The notes under the pieces were generated by a model. That model was not told where the DNA came from and searched no databases. It was given only the letters and a program-made list of their open reading frames with translations. The translations under genes and the position numbers were made by a program. Source: Pantoea sp. (GTDB lineage: Bacteria; Pseudomonadota; Gammaproteobacteria; Enterobacterales; Enterobacteriaceae). From it: a DNA stretch of 64,000 bases. Positions 1 through 7,396 of this stretch are shown here, in pieces. The first letter of the stretch is position 1. Every line of letters begins with the position of its first letter. The stretch covers positions 170,645 through 234,644 of the forward strand of contig NZ_JAPWKD010000031.1 of the NCBI RefSeq assembly GCF_028283705.1. Reading direction: 5' to 3'.

Positions 1-66
1 GTTAATGGCGATGGCGAAAAAGCAGAACACGATCATCAGCCAGCGAATACGTGGATATCTGCGCAT
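1..66 (-). CDS. MFS transporter, N-terminal fragment (cut by window edge)
   Basis: Only the first 22 codons are in the window. They read MRRYPRIRWLM followed by a hydrophobic stretch ending in AIAIN. This is the cytoplasmic start and first membrane helix typical of ACS-family major facilitator carriers for sugar acids, where an N-Y-x-D-R motif normally comes next. The start ATG (complement of 64-66) is preceded by AAGGA. It is divergent from the LacI-type regulator at 332, and two operator-like sites lie between them. By inference it imports the substrate of the acid-sugar locus to its right. The substrate cannot be told from this fragment. Confidence 0.6.
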   Translation of the reverse strand, partial: MRRYPRIRWLMIVFCFFAIAIN

Positions 67-221
67 GGTGAATTCCTTTATGATTTATTTATGAGTAACA
101 AGAGGTTCTGCTGCCGCACGGCGGTCATCAGAGGCTGTTTGTTTACCAAATGGGGTGAGAAGTCATAAAACCGTTAATTAAACGTGAGCAGGCCACCCCA
201 ACCTGATAACATGAGGTAAAA

Positions 222-235
222 AGTAAGCGATTACA
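222..235. promoter_or_regulatory. LacI-type operator 1 (AGTAAGCGATTACA)
   Basis: A 14-bp near-palindrome in the intergenic region between the MFS start (66) and the LacI-family regulator (332). The same pattern, (T/A)GTAAG-CN-(A/C/T)TTACA/TTTCA, recurs at 254-267, 3321-3334 and 3423-3436. The sites are restricted to the two divergent promoter regions of this locus, which suggests they bind the adjacent LacI-family protein. Confidence 0.6.
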
Positions 236-253
236 AAATGGAGTCAAGCCAAA

Positions 254-267
254 AGTAAGCGCTTTCA
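254..267. promoter_or_regulatory. LacI-type operator 2 (AGTAAGCGCTTTCA)
   Basis: Second copy of the 14-bp site, centred 32 bp (about three helical turns) from operator 1. It has the central AAGCGCTT core favoured by many LacI/GalR-family repressors. The spacing on one face of the helix would suit cooperative binding over the regulator and MFS promoters. Confidence 0.6.
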
Positions 268-331
268 AAATTGCAGGGCGTTTGTCTGCGAATTTTGTGG
301 ACAAGCTCACTGTTTCAACAGGAGTGACTTG

Positions 332-1366
332 ATGAGTGAAAAGCAGAATGGATCTGGACGCGTCTCGCTGGAGGATGTCGCACGCTTGTCTGGCGTCTCC
401 ACCGCGACCGTATCACGCGTACTGAACGGCAGCGATACCGTCAAAGCCAAAAGCCGGGCGGCGGTGGAAAAGGCGTGTGAAGAACTGGGATATGTGATTA
501 ACCGCGCCGCACGCACGCTGGCTTCGCGCCGCAGCATGACGATTGGTGCCGTGGTGCCGACGCTGGCCACCGAAACCTTCTCACGCCCGCTGGCGGCGTT
601 TCAGCAGTTAATCCACGACGCGGGTTATACGCTGCTGCTGGCCAACTCCAATTTCGACCCTGATACCGAGCTGAAAGAAGTTAACAAACTGATTGAATAC
701 GGCATTGATGGCCTGATGCTGGTGGGCCATACCCATCATCCGAAGTTATGGGAGCGCATCAACGCGCAGGATCTGCCCTGCGTGCAAACTTTTTCCCAGG
801 ATAGCGAGAAACCCTGCGTAGGATACGACAGCGAGGGGGCCGCCCAGACCATTGCCAGCCATTTGCTGGCGCTGGGACATACCCGCTTTGGGGTGATTGT
901 CGGCACGCCGCCTTCGAACGATCGTATCTCCGATCGTCTGTACGGCACGCGCAAAGCGCTGGCAGCACAGGGCCTGACCCTGCCGGAAAGCCATCTGATT
1001 GATAACGCCTACAGCATGAACGATGCGCGCAAAGCGGTTTTCCGTCTGCTGGACAGCCCGGAACCGCCCACCGCCATCATCTGTGGTAACGATCTGCTGG
1101 CTTTTGGTGCGATGCGCGCCGCCAGCGAGCGCTATCTGCGTATTCCTAACGACATCTCCATCGTTGGTTTCAACGATTACGAATACGCCGAGCATCTGGA
1201 ACATCCGCTGACCACCATGCGCGTCGATCTGGCGTCGATTGGCACCCACGCGGCTGAATACCTGCTGGCAACGCTGAATAATCAGCCGGCACAACGGCAT
1301 ACGCTGATCCAAACGGAACTGATTGTGCGGGGCAGCAGCGGCTCCGTGCCCCGCCAGGAACGTTAA
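332..1366 (+). CDS. LacI/GalR-family transcriptional regulator of the acid-sugar locus
   Basis: A 344-residue regulator. The N-terminal helix-turn-helix reads VSLEDVARLSGVSTATVSRV (about residues 11-30), followed by the hinge helix region (AARTLASRRS) and a periplasmic-binding-protein-like sensor domain from about residue 62. The ATG at 332 is preferred over the TTG three bases upstream because CAGGAG at 319-324 fits it. It is divergent from the MFS gene and convergent, with a 4-bp overlap, with the ModA-like gene. By inference it represses both arms of the locus through the four 14-bp operators and is induced by a sugar acid. Such regulators are often annotated GntR-like or IdnR-like; the ligand cannot be read from the sequence. 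Confidence 0.88.
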   Translation: MSEKQNGSGRVSLEDVARLSGVSTATVSRVLNGSDTVKAKSRAAVEKACEELGYVINRAARTLASRRSMTIGAVVPTLATETFSRPLAAFQQLIHDAGYTLLLANSNFDPDTELKEVNKLIEYGIDGLMLVGHTHHPKLWERINAQDLPCVQTFSQDSEKPCVGYDSEGAAQTIASHLLALGHTRFGVIVGTPPSNDRISDRLYGTRKALAAQGLTLPESHLIDNAYSMNDARKAVFRLLDSPEPPTAIICGNDLLAFGAMRAASERYLRIPNDISIVGFNDYEYAEHLEHPLTTMRVDLASIGTHAAEYLLATLNNQPAQRHTLIQTELIVRGSSGSVPRQER

Positions 1367-2058
1367 CTGCGGCTCACCAGCCCAAAATGGCTGAAAACAT
1401 CCGTCACCGCCGGTGTTTTCAGCCAGGCCAGCAATATCTCTGCCGCCTCACGCTGTTGCACCGTAGCCAGCAGCGCCGCCGACAGCGAGATAGGTTGCTG
1501 TACCTCCGCTGGCAGCGGCCCGACGATCTCAATCCCTTCCACCATCAATAGCTCGCTGATTTGCTGCACGGCCACATCCGCCTTCCCGTTCACCAGTTGT
1601 TCGGCGGTAAAGCCCGCCGGGATTACTGTGCCCGTGGCGCGGAGCGCGTCGTCAATGCCCAGCGTCTTCAGCAGGCCGGAAAAATAAATACCGCTGGCCC
1701 CGGCTTCTGACCACGCCACCGAACGTGCCGCCAGCAGCGATTGCACCAGCGCCTGGGTATCATGAATCGGCGGTTTTGGCGCACCCGCCAGCACTGCCAG
1801 CCCGATCGGCGAATCCACCAGCTCGATGCGGCTTGCCGTTTCCGCCCGTGCGGATTGGGTTAAGCGGTCCAGCGTCTCCACCGTGGCGATCACCACATCC
1901 GCCGCCTGCCCGGCGTTGATCTGCTGCTCAATCACGGTGCTCGGATGCCAGCGGAACTGAAGCGCGATCTGCGGATACGCTGCCTGCCATAAACGGGCAA
2001 GGCGCTCGAACGGCGCACTCAGCGCCAACGCACTGTAGATGTGCAAAGTCACCATCAT
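1363..2058 (-). CDS. ModA-like substrate-binding-fold protein lacking a signal peptide
   Basis: A 231-residue protein with the fold pattern of molybdate/extracellular solute-binding proteins (LHIYSALALSAPFERLARLW near the N-terminus, then a DVVIATVETLDRL segment). Periplasmic binding proteins begin with a signal peptide, but this one goes straight into the first beta strand and so should be cytoplasmic. Its start overlaps the stop of the upstream oxidase gene (ATGATG over TGA) behind a strong GAGGAGG, so the two are translationally coupled. No permease or ATPase gene is nearby. It may be a small-molecule binding or accessory protein of the oxidase pathway; the function is unknown. Confidence 0.75.
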   Translation of the reverse strand: MMVTLHIYSALALSAPFERLARLWQAAYPQIALQFRWHPSTVIEQQINAGQAADVVIATVETLDRLTQSARAETASRIELVDSPIGLAVLAGAPKPPIHDTQALVQSLLAARSVAWSEAGASGIYFSGLLKTLGIDDALRATGTVIPAGFTAEQLVNGKADVAVQQISELLMVEGIEIVGPLPAEVQQPISLSAALLATVQQREAAEILLAWLKTPAVTDVFSHFGLVSRS

Positions 2059-3305
2059 CCCTCCTCACGGGCAAATAACGGGGCGCGACGCAGCAATGAT
2101 TTGTCCAGCTGATCCGGACGTGTCACGCCAATGAGCGCCATATCGCGATCAATTTCATCCCGCAGAATATGCATGCCATGTTCAATACCCGCCTGTGCGC
2201 CAATCACTGCGCCATACAGCCACGGGCGCCCAAGAAAGACAAAATCCGCGCCGAGAGCCATAGCTTTCATCACGTCAGTGCCACGCCGGATACCGCTGTC
2301 GATAATCACCTTCATATCCCCTTTGGCGGCGGCGATTTCCGCCAGGGTGTGCAGAGGCGGCACGGTATGATCGAGCTGGCGGCCACCGTGGTTGGAGAGG
2401 ATGACCGCATCCGCACCAAGGTCGCGGGCGATAAAGGCATCGTCCGGCGACATCAAGCCTTTGATCACCAGATTGCCGCGCCATTTTTTGCGGATCGCTT
2501 CGACATGCTTCCAGCTCAGTTTGTCACGGGCGTTGGTGTTACGCACTTTGCTGGACATCATCGGTGGCCCACGTTCCGCATCGGTATTTTCAAAATGCGG
2601 TGCGCCATGGCGCAGAAACGTCTGGGCCACGGTGCCCAACAGCCAGCGCGGGCTTAACGCGCTCTGCCACATCACTTTTGGGGTGAGTTTGATCGGCATA
2701 CTGAAGCCGCTACGGGTGTTGTGCTCGCGATTGCCAAGCATTGGGGTATCGCCGGTGACCACCAGCGTCTGGTAACCGGCGCGTGCGACGCGGTCCACCA
2801 GACGATCAATACGTGGCTGATCTCCGGCCAGATACGCCTGAAACCAGGCATTGGGGTTCTCAGCGATCACATCTTCCAGTGGGATCAGCGACGATGCGCT
2901 GAGAATCATCGGCACGTTCATCGCGCGGGCAGCGCGGGCCAGCATGATATCGGCACGATAGCTGACAAACGAGGCACCACCCAGCGGCGCAACACCAAAC
3001 GGATGGGACCAGTTATGGCCGAGCAGGCTGACACTTTGGTCGCGTCCCGAGACGTCACGAAACATGCGCGGCACAAAAACATACTGCTGATACGCCTCAT
3101 AACAGGCCGCGATACCGCGTCCGGTTTCTACCCCACCCGCCACGTATTGATAAATCATATTCGGTAAGCGCTTGCGCGCGTGCCGTTCGAAATCTTCCAG
3201 TGCCAGCAGGTCGCGGAAGGGTCGTGGCACCGTATTGGCCGGACGGGTCTGCGCCTGTGGGGTTACCACCGCATCTAACGATGTCGTCTCTCCATGTGTT
3301 GTCAT
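2055..3305 (-). CDS. FMN-dependent alpha-hydroxy-acid oxidase/dehydrogenase (LldD family)
   Basis: A 416-residue member of the FMN-linked (S)-2-hydroxy-acid dehydrogenase family. The hallmark active-site segment SNHGGRQLDH is present at about residues 305-314 and carries the catalytic His and Arg. The FMN-phosphate loop (VIIDSGIRRGTDVMKAMALGAD) lies near residues 336-357. The family oxidises a 2-hydroxy acid to the 2-oxo acid. Next to an OtnK-like kinase, an attractive inference is that it oxidises a tetronate or related sugar acid, replacing the NAD-dependent tetronate dehydrogenase of known pathways. It is the first gene of a leftward pair with the ModA-like gene, and its promoter region carries operators at 3321-3334 and 3423-3436. 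Confidence 0.88.
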   Translation of the reverse strand: MTTHGETTSLDAVVTPQAQTRPANTVPRPFRDLLALEDFERHARKRLPNMIYQYVAGGVETGRGIAACYEAYQQYVFVPRMFRDVSGRDQSVSLLGHNWSHPFGVAPLGGASFVSYRADIMLARAARAMNVPMILSASSLIPLEDVIAENPNAWFQAYLAGDQPRIDRLVDRVARAGYQTLVVTGDTPMLGNREHNTRSGFSMPIKLTPKVMWQSALSPRWLLGTVAQTFLRHGAPHFENTDAERGPPMMSSKVRNTNARDKLSWKHVEAIRKKWRGNLVIKGLMSPDDAFIARDLGADAVILSNHGGRQLDHTVPPLHTLAEIAAAKGDMKVIIDSGIRRGTDVMKAMALGADFVFLGRPWLYGAVIGAQAGIEHGMHILRDEIDRDMALIGVTRPDQLDKSLLRRAPLFAREEG

Positions 3306-3320
3306 ATTGCGCTCTCAGCG

Positions 3321-3334
3321 TGTAAGCGATTTCA
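3321..3334. promoter_or_regulatory. LacI-type operator 3 (TGTAAGCGATTTCA)
   Basis: A 14-bp site 16 bp upstream of the oxidase start codon, matching the operators at 222 and 254. Placed there it would block the leftward promoter or ribosome access. Confidence 0.6.
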
Positions 3335-3422
3335 AATTGCGCACTCAGGTGAATGCATCCCACGCTAATCCTGACAGGAATTGAGTTTTTTTATGTGATC
3401 GCTGTCACCTTACGAGTAATTT

Positions 3423-3436
3423 TGTAAGCCCTTACA
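3423..3436. promoter_or_regulatory. LacI-type operator 4 (TGTAAGCCCTTACA)
   Basis: The most symmetric of the four copies (TGTAAG-CC-CTTACA). It lies in the middle of the divergent oxidase/racemase-like promoter region. Operators 3 and 4 are centred 102 bp apart, which would allow looping. Confidence 0.6.
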
Positions 3437-3503
3437 TTTTCATGTCGCGCAAGTTATGGTGTTGTAGCACCTCAGCGCAACTCTTCCGCGACGGGAATAA
3501 AAG

Positions 3504-4172
3504 ATGACAACACGAATTGTTTTACTGCACGCGACACCGGTAGCCATGGCACCGGTGCAGAACGCGTTTAAAGATAACTGGCCTGAAGCCGAAGTGGTGA
3601 ATCTGCTTGATGACGGCCTGACCCTTGACCGGTCGAAAGAAGATCAGTTGTCACCTGCCCTGACCGATCGCTTCGTCACCCTCGGGCGCTACGGCTACGC
3701 CATGCAGGCACAGGGGATTCTGGTAACCTGTTCCGCATTCGGCCCGGCGATCGATGCCCTGGCGGCCAGCGTGCCGGTTCCGGTGCTGAAACCTAACGAA
3801 GCGATGTTTGAAGCCGCACTGCAACAGGGTCAGCGCATTGGCATGCTGGCAACGTTCGGACCTTCACTCGGCACCATGACGCAGGAGTTCGACCACTACG
3901 CGTCATTAATCGGCTCGACGGCGACACTGGAGAGCGTGCTGGTACCCGATGCCATCGACCTGCTGCGTAAAGGCGATGTCGCCAGCCATAACCGCCTGGT
4001 GGCCGCCGCCGCTCCTCAGCTCAGCCATTGCGATGTGATTATGCTGGCGCACTTCTCCACCTCGCAGGCGGCGGAAGCAGTCCGCCGCCAGGTTACGGTT
4101 CCGGTACTGACGGCACCCCATGCGGCGGTCGATAAGATGAAGCTGCAGGTAACAGGAGCGGCATCATGTTAA
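3504..4172 (+). CDS. Asp/Glu/hydantoin racemase-superfamily protein
   Basis: A 222-residue protein with the two-domain Asp/Glu racemase fold. The N-terminal catalytic-loop Cys is present in VTCSAFGPAIDAL (about residue 75). At the second catalytic position, where racemases carry another Cys, it reads IMLAHFSTSQA, with no Cys. A one-Cys member is unlikely to be a classical two-base amino-acid racemase. It may instead act as an isomerase, lyase or decarboxylase, as maleate isomerase-like and arylmalonate decarboxylase-like relatives do. Its 3' end overlaps the kinase gene by 7 bp, so the two are coupled. By inference it supplies the isomerisation or decarboxylation step around the kinase reaction. 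Confidence 0.8.
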   Translation: MTTRIVLLHATPVAMAPVQNAFKDNWPEAEVVNLLDDGLTLDRSKEDQLSPALTDRFVTLGRYGYAMQAQGILVTCSAFGPAIDALAASVPVPVLKPNEAMFEAALQQGQRIGMLATFGPSLGTMTQEFDHYASLIGSTATLESVLVPDAIDLLRKGDVASHNRLVAAAAPQLSHCDVIMLAHFSTSQAAEAVRRQVTVPVLTAPHAAVDKMKLQVTGAASC

Positions 4173-5440
4173 TTGGGGTGATTGCAGATGATTTTACCGG
4201 TGCCAGCGATATCGCCGTGACCTTCACCAAAGGTCTGCCGGGTGAAGGCGGGCTGCGCACCACGCAATATCTTGGCCTGCAACAACAACCGGCATCACCG
4301 GATGTTGAGGTCGGTGTGGTGGCGCTGAAATCTCGCTCGCTACCCGCCGCAGAGGCGGTGCAACAGTCACTGGCCGCCTGCAACTGGCTGCTGGATCAGG
4401 GTTGCGAGCAGATCGTGTTTAAATATTGCTCCACCTTTGATTCTACCGATGAAGGAAATATCGGTCCGGTGCTGGATGCGCTGGCCGCCAGGCTGGACGC
4501 GCCGCGCGTGATTGTCTGCCCGGCGTTTCCGGCCATGGGCCGCACCCTGTATCAGGGGCATTTGTTTGTCCGTGATCGCCTGCTGAATGAGTCCGGCATG
4601 GAACATCATCCCCTCACCCCAATGACCGATGCCGATATCCGCCGGGTGCTGGCCCGTCAGGCGAAAACCCCGGTAGGTTTTATCAGCTGGCAGCAGGTAG
4701 TCCAGGGTAGCGAAGCGATTCGTCAGGCGCTGCATAACGGCGATCCGGCGCTACTGGTGACCGATGCGATCACCGATCATGATTTAACGCTGATCGGTAT
4801 CGCCGCCGCCGGGTCACGCCTGGTCAGTGGCGGTTCCGGTATCGCCACCGCGTTGCCTCATAACTTTATTCAGGCGGGCAAAGCCCAGGGAGGCCAGACG
4901 GAACCCCCTTCTCTGCCGGGACCGGGGGCGATTCTGGTAGGCAGCTGTTCAGGAGCCACCCTCGGGCAGATAGCGGAGCATCAGCGCCATTGGGCGGTGC
5001 TGCCAATCGCCCTTGATGCCGTGATGGCGGGCAGCGTGGGACCGGATGACCTGGTGGCCTTTATAAGTGCCAACCTGGATAAATACCCGCTGGTTTATTC
5101 TTCCGGCGATCCCGACACCATCAAAAGCGCGCAGCAACGCTATGGTCAGCACGCAATATCGGCTGCGCTGGATCAGCTGTTTGGTGAAACCGCTAAAAAA
5201 CTGGTTCATGCAACCGGAATACAACGCCTGGTGGTGGGGGGTGGCGAAACCTCGGGCGCGGTGGTTAGCGCACTTAATCTCGGCCAACTGCGGGTCGGTG
5301 CTGAAATCGATCCTGGCGTCCCGGCGTTATTCTCCGGCGGAGAAAAACCACTGGCGCTGGCGCTAAAATCTGGCAACTTTGGCCGGGTGAGTTTTTTCCA
5401 GCATGCGCTGGACAGGCTGGCTGGGAAAGAGTTGATTTGA
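4166..5440 (+). CDS. otnK: Four-carbon acid sugar kinase, DUF1537 family (OtnK-like)
   Basis: A 424-residue DUF1537 kinase. The N-terminal substrate domain begins LIGVIADDFTGASDIAVTF and contains the family segment FKYCSTFDSTDEGNIGPV (about residues 90-107). The C-terminal nucleotide domain carries VVGGGETSGAV (about residues 354-364). OtnK enzymes phosphorylate 3-oxo-tetronates at C4 in L-threonate and D-erythronate catabolism. The usual partners OtnI, OtnC or PdxA2 are absent from the window; the neighbours are an FMN oxidase and a racemase-like protein, so this may be a variant pathway. AGGAG precedes the ATG, and a Rho-independent terminator follows at 5453. Confidence 0.85.
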   Translation: MLIGVIADDFTGASDIAVTFTKGLPGEGGLRTTQYLGLQQQPASPDVEVGVVALKSRSLPAAEAVQQSLAACNWLLDQGCEQIVFKYCSTFDSTDEGNIGPVLDALAARLDAPRVIVCPAFPAMGRTLYQGHLFVRDRLLNESGMEHHPLTPMTDADIRRVLARQAKTPVGFISWQQVVQGSEAIRQALHNGDPALLVTDAITDHDLTLIGIAAAGSRLVSGGSGIATALPHNFIQAGKAQGGQTEPPSLPGPGAILVGSCSGATLGQIAEHQRHWAVLPIALDAVMAGSVGPDDLVAFISANLDKYPLVYSSGDPDTIKSAQQRYGQHAISAALDQLFGETAKKLVHATGIQRLVVGGGETSGAVVSALNLGQLRVGAEIDPGVPALFSGGEKPLALALKSGNFGRVSFFQHALDRLAGKELI

Positions 5441-5452
5441 GATCAAGCATAC

Positions 5453-5477
5453 AAAAAACCCGCTCACCGGGTTTTTT
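5453..5477 (+). terminator. Rho-independent terminator after the kinase gene
   Basis: An A6-CCCG stem, CTCAC loop and CGGG-T6 downstream arm, starting 13 bp after the kinase stop codon. The matching A and T runs would allow it to act in both directions. Confidence 0.8.
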
Positions 5478-5565
5478 GGCTTTAAAGCGTTGTTATACAC
5501 CCCTCGCAAAAATAACCGATAAGCGACATGAGTCGCCCTTAACTTTCTTGAATTGAGAGGTCTAT

Positions 5566-5658
5566 ATGGCACTTCTTAAGTCGTTAAATCCGCCAGCAGA
5601 TAGATTTTTCTCATATGATTTCAGACTGTTTTTAATATTTATCGAAACCATTAACTAA
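5566..5658 (+). CDS. Possible 30-residue small protein
   Basis: A short open frame begins MALLKSLNPPADRFF and ends in a hydrophobic, Phe/Leu/Ile-rich segment (FRLFLIFIETIN). GAGAGG lies 5 bp before its ATG. It sits alone in the 600-bp AT-rich gap upstream of the H-NS-family gene. The good ribosome site and single amphipathic or hydrophobic stretch suit a small membrane protein, but nothing else supports it. It could be chance in AT-rich DNA, or a leader of the downstream transcript. Confidence 0.28.
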   Translation: MALLKSLNPPADRFFSYDFRLFLIFIETIN

Positions 5659-6040
5659 AATCACTACTCCAGACTTCCCGCCAGCCCGCGTCTTCTCTGT
5701 CGATCACAATAAACAGAAAGGATCTTTTTTGACACAACTGACATTAAAGATCCTCGCCAACGTTTGAACTTTCTCACAACAATAAATGATGAATTTGTGC
5801 TGCAACCGTTGAAACGTTGTAATTCACATCAACTTAGCATTAAAATTGTCTCACTACTTACAGGATGTTTCGCAGAGAAAGTTAAAACTAACACTCAACG
5901 TACTTTATTCTACAGCGAGGTTGTGTTGTACTCTCGGCACAGAAATGTAAGGATAGCGTCTCTACCTATAATTGCGTTGTATAAATTAACATAACCTCAT
6001 TTTATTCGTTCAACGACACAGATTTTTTTGGGAGAAGTCC
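5659..6040. promoter_or_regulatory. AT-rich upstream region of the H-NS-family gene
   Basis: About 380 bp of strongly AT-rich DNA with several A/T tracts and no convincing gene. A frame at 5764-5994 has no ribosome site and no family resemblance. H-NS-family genes are commonly autoregulated through curved AT-rich upstream DNA, which is the most likely role here. Confidence 0.45.
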
Positions 6041-6442
6041 ATGAGTGATTCACTTAAGGCGTTAAATAACATTCGTACTCTGCGCGCCCAGGCGCGTGAA
6101 TTTCCGCTCAGCGAGCTGGAAGAAATGCTGGAGAAGCTCACCATTATCGTGACTGAACGTCGCGATGAGAGCCAGGCAGAAGAAGCCGCCGTACGTGAGA
6201 AAGCGGAAAAACTGGCGAAGTATCGTGACCTGCTGCTGGGTGACGGTATCGACCCGAACGAATTATTAGGTGCATTGCAGGCAGCGGGTAAAACCCGTAG
6301 CAAACGCGCGCCGCGTCCAGCGAAGTATAAATATACTGACGAAGACGGTCAGGAGAAAAACTGGACGGGTCAGGGGCGTACCCCTGCGGTGATTAAAGCC
6401 GCTATCGAAAGTGGTAAATCCCTGGACGACTTCCTGATCTAA
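6041..6442 (+). CDS. H-NS-family nucleoid protein (H-NS/StpA paralogue)
   Basis: A 133-residue nucleoid-associated silencer. The N-terminal oligomerisation helices start SDSLKALNNIRTLRAQAREF, followed by a charged coiled coil to about residue 80. The C-terminal DNA-binding domain has the AT-hook-like WTGQGRTPAVI motif (about residues 106-116) and ends GKSLDDFLI, as StpA does. H-NS proper ends with a few more residues. Neither tdk/galU (hns context) nor alaE (E. coli stpA context) is adjacent, so this is probably a paralogue. GGGAG precedes the start and a terminator follows at 6473. By inference it silences AT-rich islands such as the polysaccharide locus in this window. Confidence 0.92.
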   Translation: MSDSLKALNNIRTLRAQAREFPLSELEEMLEKLTIIVTERRDESQAEEAAVREKAEKLAKYRDLLLGDGIDPNELLGALQAAGKTRSKRAPRPAKYKYTDEDGQEKNWTGQGRTPAVIKAAIESGKSLDDFLI

Positions 6443-6472
6443 TTGCCGATCACGTCGATCCTCAAATGATAA

Positions 6473-6504
6473 AATGTGGGCTGCCCAGCCCACATTACTT
6501 TTTT
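6473..6504 (+). terminator. Rho-independent terminator after the H-NS-family gene
   Basis: A perfect 11-bp stem (AATGTGGGCTG paired with CAGCCCACATT) with a 2-nt spacer, so the real loop opens a few pairs. A run of T follows. It starts 31 bp after the stop codon. Confidence 0.85.
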
Positions 6505-6619
6505 CCCTGGCTGATTAGGATTATTACCTGCTTTACTCGCGCTGGCGCACATTGTAATGTTTCGGTTAGCGAAAGATTGAAGTATGACCGGTATAAACAT
6601 AAATAGTCGGTGACCACCC

Positions 6620-7396
6620 ATGCACGCGCTGCTTACTTCTCTTAGGTTCCCCTCACCTTTTGACCAGGTTAAATCGTTAAGCCCATTTCAGGCCGATATC
6701 ATAAAAACTATTGCCCTGGCAGCGATGTTAGCTGATCACATCAACACCATTTTATTAAATGGTCGCAGCGCGTTACTCTCGGCCATCGGCCATATTGCCT
6801 TTCCTTTATTTACCATTATCTGGGCCGCCAATCTGCCGGATGACGCCGTACGTCTGCGTCAGCGCGCCAGACGTCTCTGGTTATGGGCAATGGCAACCCA
6901 GCCGTTATTCTGGCTGGCGTTTATGATGAAAGGTCAATCCTGGCTGGCACTGAATATTTTGTTTGCCTATGCCGGTTGTACGCAGATGCTGAGCTGGGCG
7001 TCCCGCTGGGGTGTCAATGGCGCAATGGCCGGGCTGGCGGTGCTGCTGATGCTGGCGTGGCCACTGACACCGGCAAGCTACGGCATTCCCGGTGTGGTAT
7101 TTTGCCTGCTGTGTATGGCCGCCCGCTGCATCAGTGCCGTGGCAGAAAGCCGGTTGTTTTTATTGCTGGTGCTGGCGGCGCTGGCCTGGCTGAATACGCC
7201 GGGCAGCGGCTATGAAAACACCTTCATGTATGATCTGCTACCCACGCTGGCGGTGCCGTTGCTGATTATCGCGGCAGTGGCCGCCCTGCCGCATATCTCG
7301 GCCACGCGACTCTGGCCGCGGCGCTTCTTCTATCATGCTTATGCCGGACACCTTACCCTGCTCGGCGTGCTGGCGGTGATGCCGGTACGCGTTTAA
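6620..7396 (+). CDS. TraX-family integral membrane protein
   Basis: A 258-residue polytopic membrane protein. The N-terminal segment SPFQADIIKTIALAAMLADH, then an IGHIAFPLFTIIWAANL helix, is the pattern of the TraX family (F-pilin N-acetylation and chromosomal relatives). About seven to eight hydrophobic helices follow. No conjugation genes are nearby, so this is a chromosomal homologue that may acylate an unknown surface molecule. The ribosome site is weak (GGTGA at about 6609). Its stop overlaps the 3' end of the convergent phosphoesterase gene. Confidence 0.82.
   Translation: MHALLTSLRFPSPFDQVKSLSPFQADIIKTIALAAMLADHINTILLNGRSALLSAIGHIAFPLFTIIWAANLPDDAVRLRQRARRLWLWAMATQPLFWLAFMMKGQSWLALNILFAYAGCTQMLSWASRWGVNGAMAGLAVLLMLAWPLTPASYGIPGVVFCLLCMAARCISAVAESRLFLLLVLAALAWLNTPGSGYENTFMYDLLPTLAVPLLIIAAVAALPHISATRLWPRRFFYHAYAGHLTLLGVLAVMPVRV

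Noticed and set aside
5764..5994. 76-codon plus-strand frame upstream of the H-NS paralogue
   Set aside because: No ribosome site, AT-rich chance composition, no recognisable features.
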